A stretch of DNA of 64,000 nt. Source: a virus. Below are positions 1-9,879 of this stretch, piece by piece. Under the pieces are notes generated by a model that saw only the letters and a list, made by a program, of their open reading frames with translations, ran no database searches and was not told where the DNA came from. The position numbers and the translations under genes were made by a program. The DNA lies in IMG/VR virus record IMGVR_UViG_3300021356_000018, positions 1-64,000 of that record; one strand, given 5' to 3'. Every line of letters begins with the position of its first letter. The first letter of the stretch is position 1.

Positions 1-13
1 AATGGAGAATATT

Positions 14-460
14 ATGAGAATTGGTTTTACATGTAGTGCATTTGACTTATTACATGCTGGTCATGTACAAATGTTAAGAGATGCTAAAGCTCAATGTGAT
101 TATTTAATGGTAGGATTACAAATGGACCCTGCATTAGATAGACCCAAAGAAAAGAACCCACCTATACAAACAATCGTAGAAAGATACACTCAACTCAAAG
201 CAATTGGATATGTCGATGAGATTATTCCTTACAACTCTGAGCGAGACCTTATGGATATTTTGGAATTGTATCATATCGATGTTCGTATTTTAGGTGACGA
301 ATATAGAGATAAAGAATTTACAGGTAAAGATATCTGCCGTAAACGAGACATCGAGCTCTTCTTTAATAAACGAGACCATAGGTTTAGTACATCATCTTTG
401 CGAAAATCTTGTGCTTGGGTAAACAAAGACGGTGATTGGAAGATGACCGAAGAAGGATAA
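14..460 (+). CDS. Cytidylyltransferase-like nucleotidyltransferase
   Basis: A member of the HxGH nucleotidyltransferase superfamily resembling glycerol-3-phosphate cytidylyltransferase (TagD type). The HAGH nucleotide-binding signature lies about 17 residues from the start and the second signature FSTSSLR lies near the C-terminus; the length of about 148 aa is normal for the family. I chose the ATG at 14 because GGAG at 4-7 is an ideal ribosome binding site for it; the in-frame ATG at 2 would leave no visible upstream signal. The substrate is uncertain. It precedes the packaging genes and could make an activated alcohol or sugar for surface modification (inference). Confidence 0.75.
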   Translation: MRIGFTCSAFDLLHAGHVQMLRDAKAQCDYLMVGLQMDPALDRPKEKNPPIQTIVERYTQLKAIGYVDEIIPYNSERDLMDILELYHIDVRILGDEYRDKEFTGKDICRKRDIELFFNKRDHRFSTSSLRKSCAWVNKDGDWKMTEEG

Positions 461-463
461 ATA
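456..463 (+). promoter_or_regulatory. Possible late promoter box (GATAAATA)
   Basis: GATAAATA is one base off the T4 late box TATAAATA. It ends 4 nt before the gp16 start, so it could serve gp17 or later genes rather than gp16 itself; a chance match is possible. Confidence 0.3.
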
Positions 464-467
464 GTAT

Positions 468-974
468 ATGAGCGATGATAAGATAGCACAGGCACTCAAT
501 ATGAGATCGTTAAACGATGTACATGACGAAGAAAAGCAAGAAAAGCTGGACGAATTAAATCCAGACAAATTGCCTGATTTGCCTATCAACGCTTTTTCTA
601 CTAATGATGATGTTGAAAACTTACCTGCCGAACAACCAATCCAACATCCTGTTGTACTCGATGATGGTGCTGAAGAAAATTTAAAAGACATTGAGTTAGC
701 TAAAGCTAATATTGAAAACATTATTAGTTTAGGAGATGACTCAGTAAAAGAAATGGTCGAAATTGCTAAACAATCAGAATCGCCCAGAGCATTTGAAGTT
801 GTATCTACATTAATGAAAACATTACTTGATGCAAATAAAGATTATGTTGAAATGAGTACTAAAAAGAGATATGCTAAAGAAGAAGCAAATCCTGCAAAAC
901 AAGAAGTAACAAATAATAATCTTATTGTATCTACTGCAGATTTACTTAAAATGATAAAGGGCGAAGGTGACTAA
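468..974 (+). CDS. gp16: Terminase small subunit (gp16-like)
   Basis: DNA-packaging regulator, called from its position directly before the large terminase and from its make-up: 168 aa, acidic, predicted largely helical. In T4 gp16 forms rings that help the large subunit start packaging. The 3' end overlaps the gp17 start by 8 nt, as expected for translational coupling. The sequence itself is weakly conserved, so synteny carries much of the call. Confidence 0.85.
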   Translation: MSDDKIAQALNMRSLNDVHDEEKQEKLDELNPDKLPDLPINAFSTNDDVENLPAEQPIQHPVVLDDGAEENLKDIELAKANIENIISLGDDSVKEMVEIAKQSESPRAFEVVSTLMKTLLDANKDYVEMSTKKRYAKEEANPAKQEVTNNNLIVSTADLLKMIKGEGD

Positions 975-2574
975 CGGTTATTTAGGAAATACTTATCTCA
1001 AACGTTCTAACGAGCAAATTGAGTATACACCTGAGCAAATTAAGGAGTATATGAAATGCGCCGAGGACCCAATATATTTTGCAGAAAAGTATATTAAGAT
1101 TGTACATGTGGACAAAGGATTTGTTCCACTTGACATGTATGATTATCAAAAAGAGATAACAGAAAAAATTACAAAGAGTCGTCGTGTTGCTGTATTAACT
1201 GCTCGCCAGAGTGGTAAAACAACTACTGCAGTGGCTGTAATTCTTCATTACATTCTTTTTAACGAATTTAAAACAGTTGCAATACTTGCTAACAAAGGAG
1301 ATGCAGCTCGTGAAGTATTAGGTAGAGTACAACTTGCTTACGAAGCATTACCTAAATGGATGCAGCAAGGTATTGAAGAATGGAACAAAGGTAATATATC
1401 TTTGGAAAATGGATGTAAGATTTACGCTGGTACTACGACATCAAGTGCTATTCGTGGTAAATCAATCTCATTCCTATATTTGGACGAGGTTGCGTTTATT
1501 GAAGGGTTTGATGAATTCTTTGCTTCAGTTTATCCAACAATATCATCTGGTCAAACAACCAAGCTATTAATGACATCAACACCAAACGGATTAAACCATT
1601 TTTGGAAAACATGTAAAGGTGCAAGAGAAGGCACTAATGGTTATGAGTTTGTTGAAGTTATGTGGAGTGATGTTCCAGGCCGTAATGAAAAATGGAAAAA
1701 CGAAACGCTTGAAGCATTAGATTTTGACCAAGAAAAATTTAACCAAGAATATTGCTGCCAATTTTTAGGTAGCTCAGGAACTCTTATTGATGGTTCCAAA
1801 TTAAAAGAATTAGCTTATTCTCGACCAATACAAGAGGGTGAGGGAATAACACAATATGAAGCTGCAAAAGAAGGTCATACTTATGTTATGACAGTTGACG
1901 TATCTCGTGGTAAAGGATTAGATTATAGTACATTTAATGTAATAGATATCACAAAAATGCCTTACCAACAGGTTTGTACCTATAGAGATAACACTGTAAG
2001 TCCGGTGGATTTCGCAGCTATTATATATAGAATAGGATTAATGTACAATGAGAGTGCAATACTTATCGAAATCAACGATATCGGTGAACAAGTATCTGAT
2101 GTACTCTTAATGGACTATGGGTATGAGAATCTTCTTTATACTGAAAATGCTGGAAGGTCTGGAAAAAGAATTTCAAGCGGGTTTGGAAAAAGAGTAGATA
2201 ATGGCATAAGAACAACAAAAAGTGTTAAAAGTATCGGTTGTTCTATATTAAAATTGCTGATTGAACAAAATCAGCTTATTTTACAGGATTATAACACAAT
2301 ACAAGAGTTATCACGATTTAGTAAAAGAGGGTCTTCTTACGAAGCAGAATCTGGAGCACACGATGATTTGGTAATGAATTTAGTTATCTTTTCATGGTTA
2401 ACAGACCAAACGTTTTTTAAAGACCTTACTGATATTAATACAATGATGCGTTTAAGACAGAAAACAGAGGAACAAATAGAGCAAGATTTGTTACCATTTG
2501 GTTTTATTGATGATGGAGGAGATATTCCTGACGACGATGGTTTTGACATCGTAAGAGAATCATGGCAAATCTGA
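967..2574 (+). CDS. gp17: Terminase large subunit (gp17)
   Basis: Packaging ATPase and headful nuclease. Residues 80-86 (RQSGKTT) form Walker A, 169-174 (FLYLDE) Walker B and 202-208 (TSTPNG region) the coupling motif. The RNase H-fold nuclease begins with VDVSRG (Asp311), and HDD at 465-467 supplies further metal ligands. At 535 aa it is shorter than T4 gp17 (610). It starts with GTG inside the gp16 end. It would work at the portal (gp20), encoded downstream. Confidence 0.97.
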   Translation: MTNGYLGNTYLKRSNEQIEYTPEQIKEYMKCAEDPIYFAEKYIKIVHVDKGFVPLDMYDYQKEITEKITKSRRVAVLTARQSGKTTTAVAVILHYILFNEFKTVAILANKGDAAREVLGRVQLAYEALPKWMQQGIEEWNKGNISLENGCKIYAGTTTSSAIRGKSISFLYLDEVAFIEGFDEFFASVYPTISSGQTTKLLMTSTPNGLNHFWKTCKGAREGTNGYEFVEVMWSDVPGRNEKWKNETLEALDFDQEKFNQEYCCQFLGSSGTLIDGSKLKELAYSRPIQEGEGITQYEAAKEGHTYVMTVDVSRGKGLDYSTFNVIDITKMPYQQVCTYRDNTVSPVDFAAIIYRIGLMYNESAILIEINDIGEQVSDVLLMDYGYENLLYTENAGRSGKRISSGFGKRVDNGIRTTKSVKSIGCSILKLLIEQNQLILQDYNTIQELSRFSKRGSSYEAESGAHDDLVMNLVIFSWLTDQTFFKDLTDINTMMRLRQKTEEQIEQDLLPFGFIDDGGDIPDDDGFDIVRESWQI

Positions 2575-2588
2575 TAAATGCTAAATAT

Positions 2589-2596
2589 TATAAATA
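2589..2596 (+). promoter_or_regulatory. Late promoter (TATAAATA)
   Basis: Perfect T4-type late box in the 84-nt gap before the tail sheath gene; the sheath has a strong ribosome site (AAAGGAGAAATAAT). Late genes of T4-like phages are read through such boxes by gp55, which is encoded at 62546-63043. Confidence 0.85.
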
Positions 2597-2658
2597 ATAA
2601 CAGTGATAACTAATTTTAGACTAAGATTTTAAATAGATAATTTTAAAGGAGAAATAAT

Positions 2659-4581
2659 ATGGCTTTTTCCGTAAGTCCTTCGGTAATAGTTCGTGAAGTG
2701 GACGCATCAGCAGCGGTTCCTGCCATCGCAACGCCACCTGCCGCTATTGCAGGTGTTTTTAGATGGGGTCCGGTAGGCGAAACAGTTCTTGTTTCTTCAG
2801 AGAATGAGTTAGTAGCAAGATTTGGTACACCAACCAATGATAACTACGAAACGTTCTTTGTAGCAGCAGATTACCTTTCATATGCGAATGCTCTTTACGT
2901 AGCTAGAGTAGACAATGGTGCTGTCAAAGCATCGGCATCAGATACATCAAGTGCAAATACACAATTACATACATTCGGCGCCTTCGACGCAAAATATCCA
3001 GGAGCTCTAGGTAACTCCTTAGAAGTTGGATATGTTAAGTCTGATAAATTCGAATCTGATGTAATTGCTGTTGGAGACGTATCTGGTAGTAAATTAACAG
3101 GTAACACACAAATTTCACAAACATTAGATTTTAACGCAACACAAGTTGTATTTGAAGTTACACCTCCAAATGCTCTTGCAGCTGATGAATGGGAAGTTGA
3201 TGATACTATTGTAATTGGTAACGATTCTGTCGGATATCAAGATATTCCAGTAACAAGTTTTACTGAAGCAACTCTTGCATCTGATGGTACACCTACAGCA
3301 AATACTTCACTAATTGTATCACATCAATATACAATCGGTTTAGGTAATTCATACAGATTAGCAGAAAGTGATTTAAACAAATTATCACTTAACCGCAAAT
3401 GGAAATACCACAGCTTATTTGGTAGAGCTCCACAATCTGGTAACTATCATGTTATCGTAATTGATGAAGATGGAGATATTTCAGGTGAAGCAGGTGCAGC
3501 ATTAGAGTTATACGAAGATGTTTCAACAACTTCAACTGCAAAACTTTCTGATGGTTCAACAAACTACTATAAAGATGTAATTTTAAATAAATCAAGTTGG
3601 GTAGAAGTTGCTAATACAACACATTTTGAAGCATCAGCACAATCAAGCACATACGAAAGTTTAGCACTAGGTACTGATGGTACTTCTGAATCTGCTACAA
3701 CTCTCGGGCCTTTAGCAGGTGGATACGATTTATTTAAGAACTCAAATGAAATTGATGTTTCTTTCGTATTACAAGGTAAGGGTGATAACTCTGGTAATCT
3801 TGCAAATTACATTATTAGTAATATTGCAGATTATAGAAAAGACGCTGTTGCTTTCATCTCACCTTCTAAGGAAGCTGTTGTTGACGAAAACAAAACAAAT
3901 ACAAAACTATCTAATGTAATTGCATACAGAAACGCTTTACAAAATAGTTCATACTTCTTTATGGATTCTGGATATAAGTACAGATATGACAAGTACAACG
4001 ATGTATACAGATATGTACCATTAAATGGTGATACTGCAGGACTTGCTTCAAGAGTTGAACCTTTTGAATCTCCAGCAGGCTTCCGTAAGGGCGTAATTAA
4101 GAATGTTGTAAAACTTGCGTTTAACCCTAATAAAGCTCAACGTGACCAATTATACAGCAAAGATATTAACCCAGTAATGAGTCAAGTAGGACAAGGTATT
4201 GTACTATTTGGTGATAAGACTGGATTGGGTCTACCAAGCGCATTTGACAGACTGAATGTTCGTAGATTGTTTATCTCTGTTGAAAAGGCGATCGCAAATG
4301 CAGCTCAATCATTCTTATTTGAACTGAATGACGAGTTTTCTCAAACACAGTTTAAGAATATCGTCGAACCTTTCTTAAGAGAAATTCAAGGGCGAAGAGG
4401 AATTATTGATTTCAGAGTTATTTCTGATGCATCAGTAAATACTCCAGCAGTTGTTGACCAAGGTAAATTTAAAGCTAATATCTTTATTAAACCTGCAAGG
4501 TCAATCAACGTTATTGAGTTAACCTTTGTGGCGACACGAAGCGGAATTGAGTTTGAAGAAATTGTTGGCTCAATCGGTTAA
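2659..4581 (+). CDS. gp18: Tail sheath protein (gp18)
   Basis: Contractile tail sheath monomer, 640 aa. The N-terminus (MAFSVSPSVIVREVD) is typical of the family, as is the conserved C-terminal domain with FRVISDAS and the INVIELTFVATRSGIEF segment that binds the tube and the neighbouring subunits. It is followed by tube and portal genes as in T4-like phages. The middle region is the variable surface-exposed part. Confidence 0.97.
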   Translation: MAFSVSPSVIVREVDASAAVPAIATPPAAIAGVFRWGPVGETVLVSSENELVARFGTPTNDNYETFFVAADYLSYANALYVARVDNGAVKASASDTSSANTQLHTFGAFDAKYPGALGNSLEVGYVKSDKFESDVIAVGDVSGSKLTGNTQISQTLDFNATQVVFEVTPPNALAADEWEVDDTIVIGNDSVGYQDIPVTSFTEATLASDGTPTANTSLIVSHQYTIGLGNSYRLAESDLNKLSLNRKWKYHSLFGRAPQSGNYHVIVIDEDGDISGEAGAALELYEDVSTTSTAKLSDGSTNYYKDVILNKSSWVEVANTTHFEASAQSSTYESLALGTDGTSESATTLGPLAGGYDLFKNSNEIDVSFVLQGKGDNSGNLANYIISNIADYRKDAVAFISPSKEAVVDENKTNTKLSNVIAYRNALQNSSYFFMDSGYKYRYDKYNDVYRYVPLNGDTAGLASRVEPFESPAGFRKGVIKNVVKLAFNPNKAQRDQLYSKDINPVMSQVGQGIVLFGDKTGLGLPSAFDRLNVRRLFISVEKAIANAAQSFLFELNDEFSQTQFKNIVEPFLREIQGRRGIIDFRVISDASVNTPAVVDQGKFKANIFIKPARSINVIELTFVATRSGIEFEEIVGSIG

Positions 4582-4587
4582 TAAATA
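4580..4587 (+). promoter_or_regulatory. Late-type box AATAAATA
   Basis: AATAAATA overlaps the gp18 stop and lies 22 nt before the tail tube start. The NATAAATA form is accepted in marine T4-like phages. Confidence 0.55.
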
Positions 4588-4608
4588 GTATAAAAGGAGA
4601 ATACGAAC

Positions 4609-5142
4609 ATGGCATTTAATATTAATGAATTTAAATCACAACTAGTTGGTGGTGGTGCACGTCCTAGTCTGTTCCAAGTTCAAATCCTTAACCCTGTCGC
4701 CCCAGAAGCAGATTTTAAAGTTCCATTTATGTGTAGAGCAGCTGGTATTCCAGCATCTACCGTAGGGTCCTTTAACACTAACTACTTCGGTCGTCAAGTT
4801 AAGTATGCAGGTGATAGAACATTTGCAGATTGGACTGTAACAATTATAAACGACGAAGACTTTATAGTAAGAAACGGAATGGAAGCGTGGATGAATTCTA
4901 TCAATACTCACGATAGTAACCTACGTGCACTTCCGCAAGACTATAAATCAAATGGTATTATTACACAATATAGTAAAGATGGAGACGCAATTAGAACATA
5001 CGTCTTTGAAGGGATGTATCCAACCCAGGTAGACCAAATCACTATGGATTGGTCAACAGTTGACACTATCGAAGAATTTACGGTAACATTCAGCTATGAC
5101 TTCTGGCGTGTTGAAGGTTCAACTGGAATCCCGACAACCTAA
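4609..5142 (+). CDS. gp19: Tail tube protein (gp19)
   Basis: Inner tube of the contractile tail, 177 aa, close to T4 gp19 (163 aa). The MAFNINEFKSQL start, the FKVPFMCRAAGIPAST stretch and the TFSYDFWRV ending fit the T4 tube family. It is preceded by AAAAGGAGAATACGAAC as ribosome site and lies between sheath and portal, the standard order. Confidence 0.96.
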   Translation: MAFNINEFKSQLVGGGARPSLFQVQILNPVAPEADFKVPFMCRAAGIPASTVGSFNTNYFGRQVKYAGDRTFADWTVTIINDEDFIVRNGMEAWMNSINTHDSNLRALPQDYKSNGIITQYSKDGDAIRTYVFEGMYPTQVDQITMDWSTVDTIEEFTVTFSYDFWRVEGSTGIPTT

Positions 5143-5156
5143 TTTAGGTATATAAC

Positions 5157-6683
5157 ATGAAAATTTTTGGCTTTGAAATAACGAGGCCACAAAACGAGAC
5201 GGACAAAGATATTGTCTCCTTTGTGGAACCTCAAAATGATGACGGGGCAATTACTGTTTCTAGTAATTCCCTCGGTGGTTTTTATAGTACGATACTAGAT
5301 ATGGAAGGTTCCGCTAAAACGGAATCAGAACTTATCACAAAATATCGTAATATGGCAATGCAACCTGAAATTGCTCAGGCTGTAGATGATGTCGTTAACG
5401 AAGCGATATCAGTAGAAATGGACGAAAGCGTTGTAGAGATTACTCTTGGTGAAACTGATTTACCAGATAAAGTAAAAAATCGCATCGTAGAAGAATTTGG
5501 TAATATCGTTGCTATGCTAGATATGGCAAACAACGGTTACGATATGTTTCACAAATTCTACGTTGATGGTAGATTAAATTACCATATTGTAATTAACCCT
5601 AAAGATATCAAAAAGGGTATACAAGAACTTCGTTATTGTGACCCTCGTAAATTAAAATTAATACGAGAAGTTGACAAGAAGAGTAAGGACCCACACAGTG
5701 GGTCTCCTACTAAGAAGATTAAGAATGAGTATTATATGTACTCAGACAGTGGATTTGGTGCAACTAGTGCTTCAGGAAGTACTACAGGGTTTAGAATCGC
5801 TAAAGACAGTATAGCTCGAATCACATCGGGCTTAATGAATGAGAATAATAGTTTAGTACTATCTCATTTACACCCAGCGATTAAACCGTTAAACCAACTT
5901 CGTATGTTAGAGGATGCGACTGTTATTTACACATTAACAAGAGCACCTGAAAGAAGAATTTTTTATATTGATGTAGGTAACTTGCCTAAGAATAAGGCCG
6001 AGCAGTATCTAAGAGATATGATGACTCGACATAAGAATAAGTTACAATATAATTCGTCAACTGGTGAGATTAGTGACTCACGTAAAATGTTGACAATGAC
6101 TGAAGATTTTTGGTTCCCACGAAGAGGTGGTGAACGAACAACTGAAGTTGATACACTAGCTGGAGGCAGTGCTCAAGGCTTAAGTGATGATACAAACATG
6201 TTGTACTTCCAACGTAAACTTTATAAGGCGTTGAAAGTACCTTTAACACGTTTGGAGCCTGAAACACAGGCATCATTTGGTAGAACTTCAGAGATAACAA
6301 GAGATGAACTAAAATTTGGTAAGTTCATCAAAAGAATTAGAACACGTTTTTCTTGGTTGTTTAATATTATCTTGGAAAAACAACTTATTCTTAAAGGTAT
6401 TTTAACACCTGAAGAATTTGATGCAATTCGTAACGATATACGATATGAATTTGCTAAGGATAATTATTACGACGAATTGAAACAGTCTGAGATACTACGT
6501 GAACGTATGAGTACACTTAGAGATATCGAAGACCAAATTGGAAAATATTATTCTAGAGAATGGGTTATTCGTAACATATTACAGCTAAGTGAAGAAGAGT
6601 TTAGCGAGATGAATGACCAAATTGAAAAAGAAAAGGCAGAAGAGCCTATCGACGACGAAGGCGCAGATGAGAATCCTTTTTGA
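5157..6683 (+). CDS. gp20: Portal protein (gp20)
   Basis: Dodecameric head vertex portal through which DNA enters and leaves, 508 aa compared with 524 in T4. Typical segments include the MAMQPEIAQAVDDVVNEAI region, RAPERRIFYIDVGNLP and the DFWFPRRGGERTTEVDTL block. The C-terminus is acidic. It initiates prohead assembly with the gp21/gp22 core encoded just downstream. Confidence 0.97.
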   Translation: MKIFGFEITRPQNETDKDIVSFVEPQNDDGAITVSSNSLGGFYSTILDMEGSAKTESELITKYRNMAMQPEIAQAVDDVVNEAISVEMDESVVEITLGETDLPDKVKNRIVEEFGNIVAMLDMANNGYDMFHKFYVDGRLNYHIVINPKDIKKGIQELRYCDPRKLKLIREVDKKSKDPHSGSPTKKIKNEYYMYSDSGFGATSASGSTTGFRIAKDSIARITSGLMNENNSLVLSHLHPAIKPLNQLRMLEDATVIYTLTRAPERRIFYIDVGNLPKNKAEQYLRDMMTRHKNKLQYNSSTGEISDSRKMLTMTEDFWFPRRGGERTTEVDTLAGGSAQGLSDDTNMLYFQRKLYKALKVPLTRLEPETQASFGRTSEITRDELKFGKFIKRIRTRFSWLFNIILEKQLILKGILTPEEFDAIRNDIRYEFAKDNYYDELKQSEILRERMSTLRDIEDQIGKYYSREWVIRNILQLSEEEFSEMNDQIEKEKAEEPIDDEGADENPF

Positions 6684-6691
6684 AATAAATA
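6684..6691 (+). promoter_or_regulatory. Late-type box AATAAATA
   Basis: AATAAATA in the 42-nt gap between the portal gene and the next gene, 34 nt before its start. Confidence 0.5.
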
Positions 6692-6725
6692 AATTATAAC
6701 GAATTAAATTAAATAGGGACTAAAT

Positions 6726-7811
6726 ATGAAAAACTTTAAAGACCTCCTCTCTGAAGTGGCACAACCAAAGTCGCCAGAAGAGAAAGCTTTTAAAGACCAG
6801 CATAAAATTGAGTTAATCAAGCACCCGGTTGCTCCTGATTATGTTCATACTGGTGAAATTAAAGGCGTAACAAAAAAAGAGCGCCCAGCAGATACTAAAG
6901 CTGGTGACGACGAGAAAAAATATGATGGTGGAGCTGCAGCTAAAGCTAAACCATTTAAGATGCCTCGTAATATCGACGAAACAAAATTAACTTTTAAAGG
7001 ATTAATTGAAAAAGTATCTGATACAGAAGACCTTCTTGAGAGTCCCCAAGAAGAAGTATCTATGATGATGAAGCAATTACACTTTATCTGTTATGCTTCT
7101 GAAGAAATTATGGAGTATCTTGGTGCTGAAGATATGGACCCAGAAGAATGGTGGCAGAATAAATTAGCACAGACATTCGGTCAAATGAAATCTTTATATG
7201 CATATGCTAAAGGTTCAGAAGTTGTTAAGAAAGACATTGAACAAGACGACGACTTAGACCCAGATGGAGCTGATGACGACATTGCAGTACCTGATGATTC
7301 TGAAGTAGACAACATCATGAATAGCATGTATGAAGGTATCGAAGAAACAAAAATAATCAAAGAAGCTTTTGACTTAAGCGAATCAAAAATTGATGTTGAT
7401 TATATTGGAGATGATAAAACAAAAGCATCTCACGAAAAAAGATTTAACGTAAAAATCTCAATGCACGGCGACGATATGGCCTTTGTAAGTGGAGATGCAA
7501 AAGACGTTTGGAAATTTGCAGTATTCCATTATGACGGAGACAAAGACGACGCAGCTGATATCCATCCAAACCTTGCTAAGGAAGTTGGATATGAGATGTC
7601 AGAAGAGGTAAACGAAGCAAATTTTAAGCCTGGCAGTCTTAAACTTAAAAATGGTCAAACAGTTAAAGTTGATTTTGCAGATGTAAAACACTTAAATCAC
7701 TTTATGAAAGGTTTGAATCCAAAGAATAAGAAAGAGATGGAAGACCAGTTAATGAAAGACAAAAAAGGATTCGAAGAAATCCTAAAATTCGCTACTAAAG
7801 CGGGAATTTAA
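6726..7811 (+). CDS. Probable prohead core or internal head protein
   Basis: A 361-aa, strongly charged protein in the place where T4 carries the small prohead core genes 67 and 68, between portal and protease. The N-terminal third is Lys/Glu-rich; the middle (about 90-170) is predicted helical with an acidic DDDLDPDGADDD run, and the C-terminal part repeats KLKNGQTVKVDF-like segments. Low-complexity charged composition fits a scaffold or internal protein cleaved by gp21. The function is inferred from position only. Confidence 0.6.
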   Translation: MKNFKDLLSEVAQPKSPEEKAFKDQHKIELIKHPVAPDYVHTGEIKGVTKKERPADTKAGDDEKKYDGGAAAKAKPFKMPRNIDETKLTFKGLIEKVSDTEDLLESPQEEVSMMMKQLHFICYASEEIMEYLGAEDMDPEEWWQNKLAQTFGQMKSLYAYAKGSEVVKKDIEQDDDLDPDGADDDIAVPDDSEVDNIMNSMYEGIEETKIIKEAFDLSESKIDVDYIGDDKTKASHEKRFNVKISMHGDDMAFVSGDAKDVWKFAVFHYDGDKDDAADIHPNLAKEVGYEMSEEVNEANFKPGSLKLKNGQTVKVDFADVKHLNHFMKGLNPKNKKEMEDQLMKDKKGFEEILKFATKAGI

Positions 7812-7813
7812 TT

Positions 7814-8053
7814 ATGGCATGGGTTAGCGTCCCAGGTTCAAACGGTATTTGGGAATATGAAAATACCGCAACTGCATCTAATACATATAGTGATGCAAAC
7901 GGAACCACAACTGCAGGAGTTAGAACATTTACTCCAACGGGCGGAAACGCTCAGTATACTTACGTTAGAGTAAGAAAAGCAGGGGAAACTGTTGAACGTG
8001 GAGAGTTGAACAAAAACTTCTACGACAATAAAAACGCTAATGGTGTACCATAA
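7814..8053 (+). CDS. Small virion-cluster protein, unknown
   Basis: A 79-aa protein beginning MAWVSVPGSNGIWEYE. Thr, Asn and Gly are abundant and beta structure is likely. It starts 3 nt after the previous stop and lies within the head gene block, which suggests a structural or assembly role. I recall similar short proteins at this place in cyanophages but know no function. Confidence 0.7.
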   Translation: MAWVSVPGSNGIWEYENTATASNTYSDANGTTTAGVRTFTPTGGNAQYTYVRVRKAGETVERGELNKNFYDNKNANGVP

Positions 8054-8056
8054 GTT

Positions 8057-8064
8057 AATAAATA
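8057..8064 (+). promoter_or_regulatory. Late-type box AATAAATA
   Basis: AATAAATA, 30 nt before the protease start, in a 40-nt gap. Confidence 0.5.
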
Positions 8065-8093
8065 AATTAAAGATATTTAATTAAGGTGATAAT

Positions 8094-8780
8094 ATGAAAC
8101 TTATTACAGAACTAAATGAAAACCTTGAAGTAATTACCGAGGCTAAAGAGGACGGAACTAAGTCCCACTTTATCGAAGGTATCTTCATGCAAGGTGACAT
8201 TAAAAATAGAAACGGTAGAACATATCCAAGCGAAACTCTTGAAAAAGAGATGAAGCGTTATGATGCAGAATTTATCAAAAATAAACGCGCACTTGGAGAA
8301 CTGGGACATCCAGATGGTCCTACAATTAATGGTGATAGAGTATCACACTTAATTACATCAATGAGACGCGAAGGTAATGACTTTTACGGTAAAGCAAAAG
8401 TATTATCAACACCTATGGGTAATATTGTAAAATCATTACTTGACGAAGGTGTTAAAATTGGCGTTTCAACAAGAGGGTTAGGTTCGGTTAAGCAATTGAA
8501 AGATGGCGTAATGGAAGTTCAAAAAGACTTTCATTTGGCGACAGTTGATATTGTAACCGACCCATCAGCTCCTAATGCATTTGTAAATGGCATTATGGAG
8601 AACAGAGAGTATTATTACGATATCGCTTCTTCATCTTGGAGGCCTCAGGAAGTAGCTGAAGTCATCGAAGAAATTGTTGAAGAAGTCGAAAAGAAAGTTA
8701 ATCGTGTAGTGCGAACAATTGACGAAGCAACGGCAGCGAAAATGTTTCAAACATTCGTTCGTTCTTTGAGAAATAAATAA
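8094..8780 (+). CDS. gp21: Prohead core protease (gp21)
   Basis: Serine protease that matures the prohead, 228 aa (T4: 212). The family signatures are present: GELGHP carries the catalytic His, and GVSTRGLG carries the catalytic Ser. TVDIVTDPSAPNAFV completes the conserved core. It is expected to cleave gp22, gp23 and other core proteins after Glu. Located between head core genes and gp22 as in T4. Confidence 0.96.
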   Translation: MKLITELNENLEVITEAKEDGTKSHFIEGIFMQGDIKNRNGRTYPSETLEKEMKRYDAEFIKNKRALGELGHPDGPTINGDRVSHLITSMRREGNDFYGKAKVLSTPMGNIVKSLLDEGVKIGVSTRGLGSVKQLKDGVMEVQKDFHLATVDIVTDPSAPNAFVNGIMENREYYYDIASSSWRPQEVAEVIEEIVEEVEKKVNRVVRTIDEATAAKMFQTFVRSLRNK

Positions 8781-8791
8781 ATTAATAAATA
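8772..8791 (+). promoter_or_regulatory. Tandem late-type boxes before gp22
   Basis: Two AATAAATA boxes, 8772-8779 and 8784-8791, precede gp22. The scaffold is needed in quantity, so a doubled box is plausible, though the AT-rich context makes chance matches easy. Confidence 0.45.
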
Positions 8792-8844
8792 ATTTGCAAT
8801 CAGATTTAATTTGTATTTAAAACAAGTATTAAAGGAGAAAAATT

Positions 8845-9822
8845 ATGGCAGACGACAAAAATAAATTCGTTGCTGATGACGGTTACTCAAGTGTACCTCA
8901 GCCTGTAAAGCCTGAAGGTGGAGAAGACGTCAAAAAGAAAAAAGGCGAAGTCGAAGTCAAGAAATCAGATGTAAAGACTCCTGGTCAAGAAAAAGCCGGT
9001 GAGAAAGTACCAACTGCTGAAGAAGTAGAAACTACTGAAACAGACGAAGTTGTAGAAGAAGTTGTAGAGGTTAGCTCTTCAATCGAATCTATCTTTGAGG
9101 GTACTGAACTTTCAGATGAATTTAAACAAAACATTAAGCTAGTATTCGAAGCAGCTGTTAACGAAGAAGTTGCAACAAAGACTGAGTCTTTAAAAGAAGA
9201 ACTAGAAAGCACATTAGAAACTGAACTATCAGAAGCTATTGACAATCGAATGAAAGATGTTGTTGAAAATGTAGACAAATATCTAGATTACGTTGTTGGT
9301 GAGTGGATGGAAGAAAACAAGATTGCTGTTGAAGCTGGAATTAAAGTTGAAATGGCTGAATCTTTACTCGGTGGTTTAAAAGACCTATTTAACGAGCATA
9401 ACATCGAAATCGACGAAGATACATTCGACGTTGTTGATAGTTTAGAGAAACAAGTTGCTGATTTAGAAGAAGGTAGTAATGGTCTCGTAAATGAGAACAT
9501 TGAGCTTAAAGCTGCTATCTCATCTATGAAAGCAGAAAAAGTATTTGAGAGTATGACAGACGGCTTATCTGAAAATCAGGTAGAGCGTTTTAAAGTACTT
9601 TCTGAAAAGCTTGACGTGGAAGACATCGAAGATTATACTTCAAATCTTTCAGTAATCAAGGAATCCTTCTTTAGCGAAGGCAAAGTTGCCACACCTAAAG
9701 TAGAGGATGTCGAAGAAGACGAAATTATTCTAGAAGAACAGGAAGTCATTAAACCAACTTCTGATTACTCTTCTATTAACGCTCTAGTTGAAGCATTCAA
9801 TGCTAAGAATAAAAAGCAATAA
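8845..9822 (+). CDS. gp22: Prohead scaffold core protein (gp22)
   Basis: Major internal scaffold, 325 aa, very rich in Glu, Val, Lys and Ser and almost free of aromatic residues, with long predicted coiled coils from about 70 to 240. This composition and the place between gp21 and gp23 identify gp22. A strong ribosome site (AAAGGAGAAAAAT) precedes it. The first 75 residues form a disordered Lys/Glu tail. Confidence 0.92.
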   Translation: MADDKNKFVADDGYSSVPQPVKPEGGEDVKKKKGEVEVKKSDVKTPGQEKAGEKVPTAEEVETTETDEVVEEVVEVSSSIESIFEGTELSDEFKQNIKLVFEAAVNEEVATKTESLKEELESTLETELSEAIDNRMKDVVENVDKYLDYVVGEWMEENKIAVEAGIKVEMAESLLGGLKDLFNEHNIEIDEDTFDVVDSLEKQVADLEEGSNGLVNENIELKAAISSMKAEKVFESMTDGLSENQVERFKVLSEKLDVEDIEDYTSNLSVIKESFFSEGKVATPKVEDVEEDEIILEEQEVIKPTSDYSSINALVEAFNAKNKKQ

Positions 9823-9879
9823 GAATAATTAAATTGGTTTTTAAGTAATTTAATATTAACTAAAAAAGGGAGAATTACT

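Noticed and set aside
8985-9278. A 97-codon minus-strand frame opposite the scaffold gene
   Set aside because: Ser/Thr-rich translation caused by the reverse complement of Glu/Lys/Val-rich gp22; no start signal.
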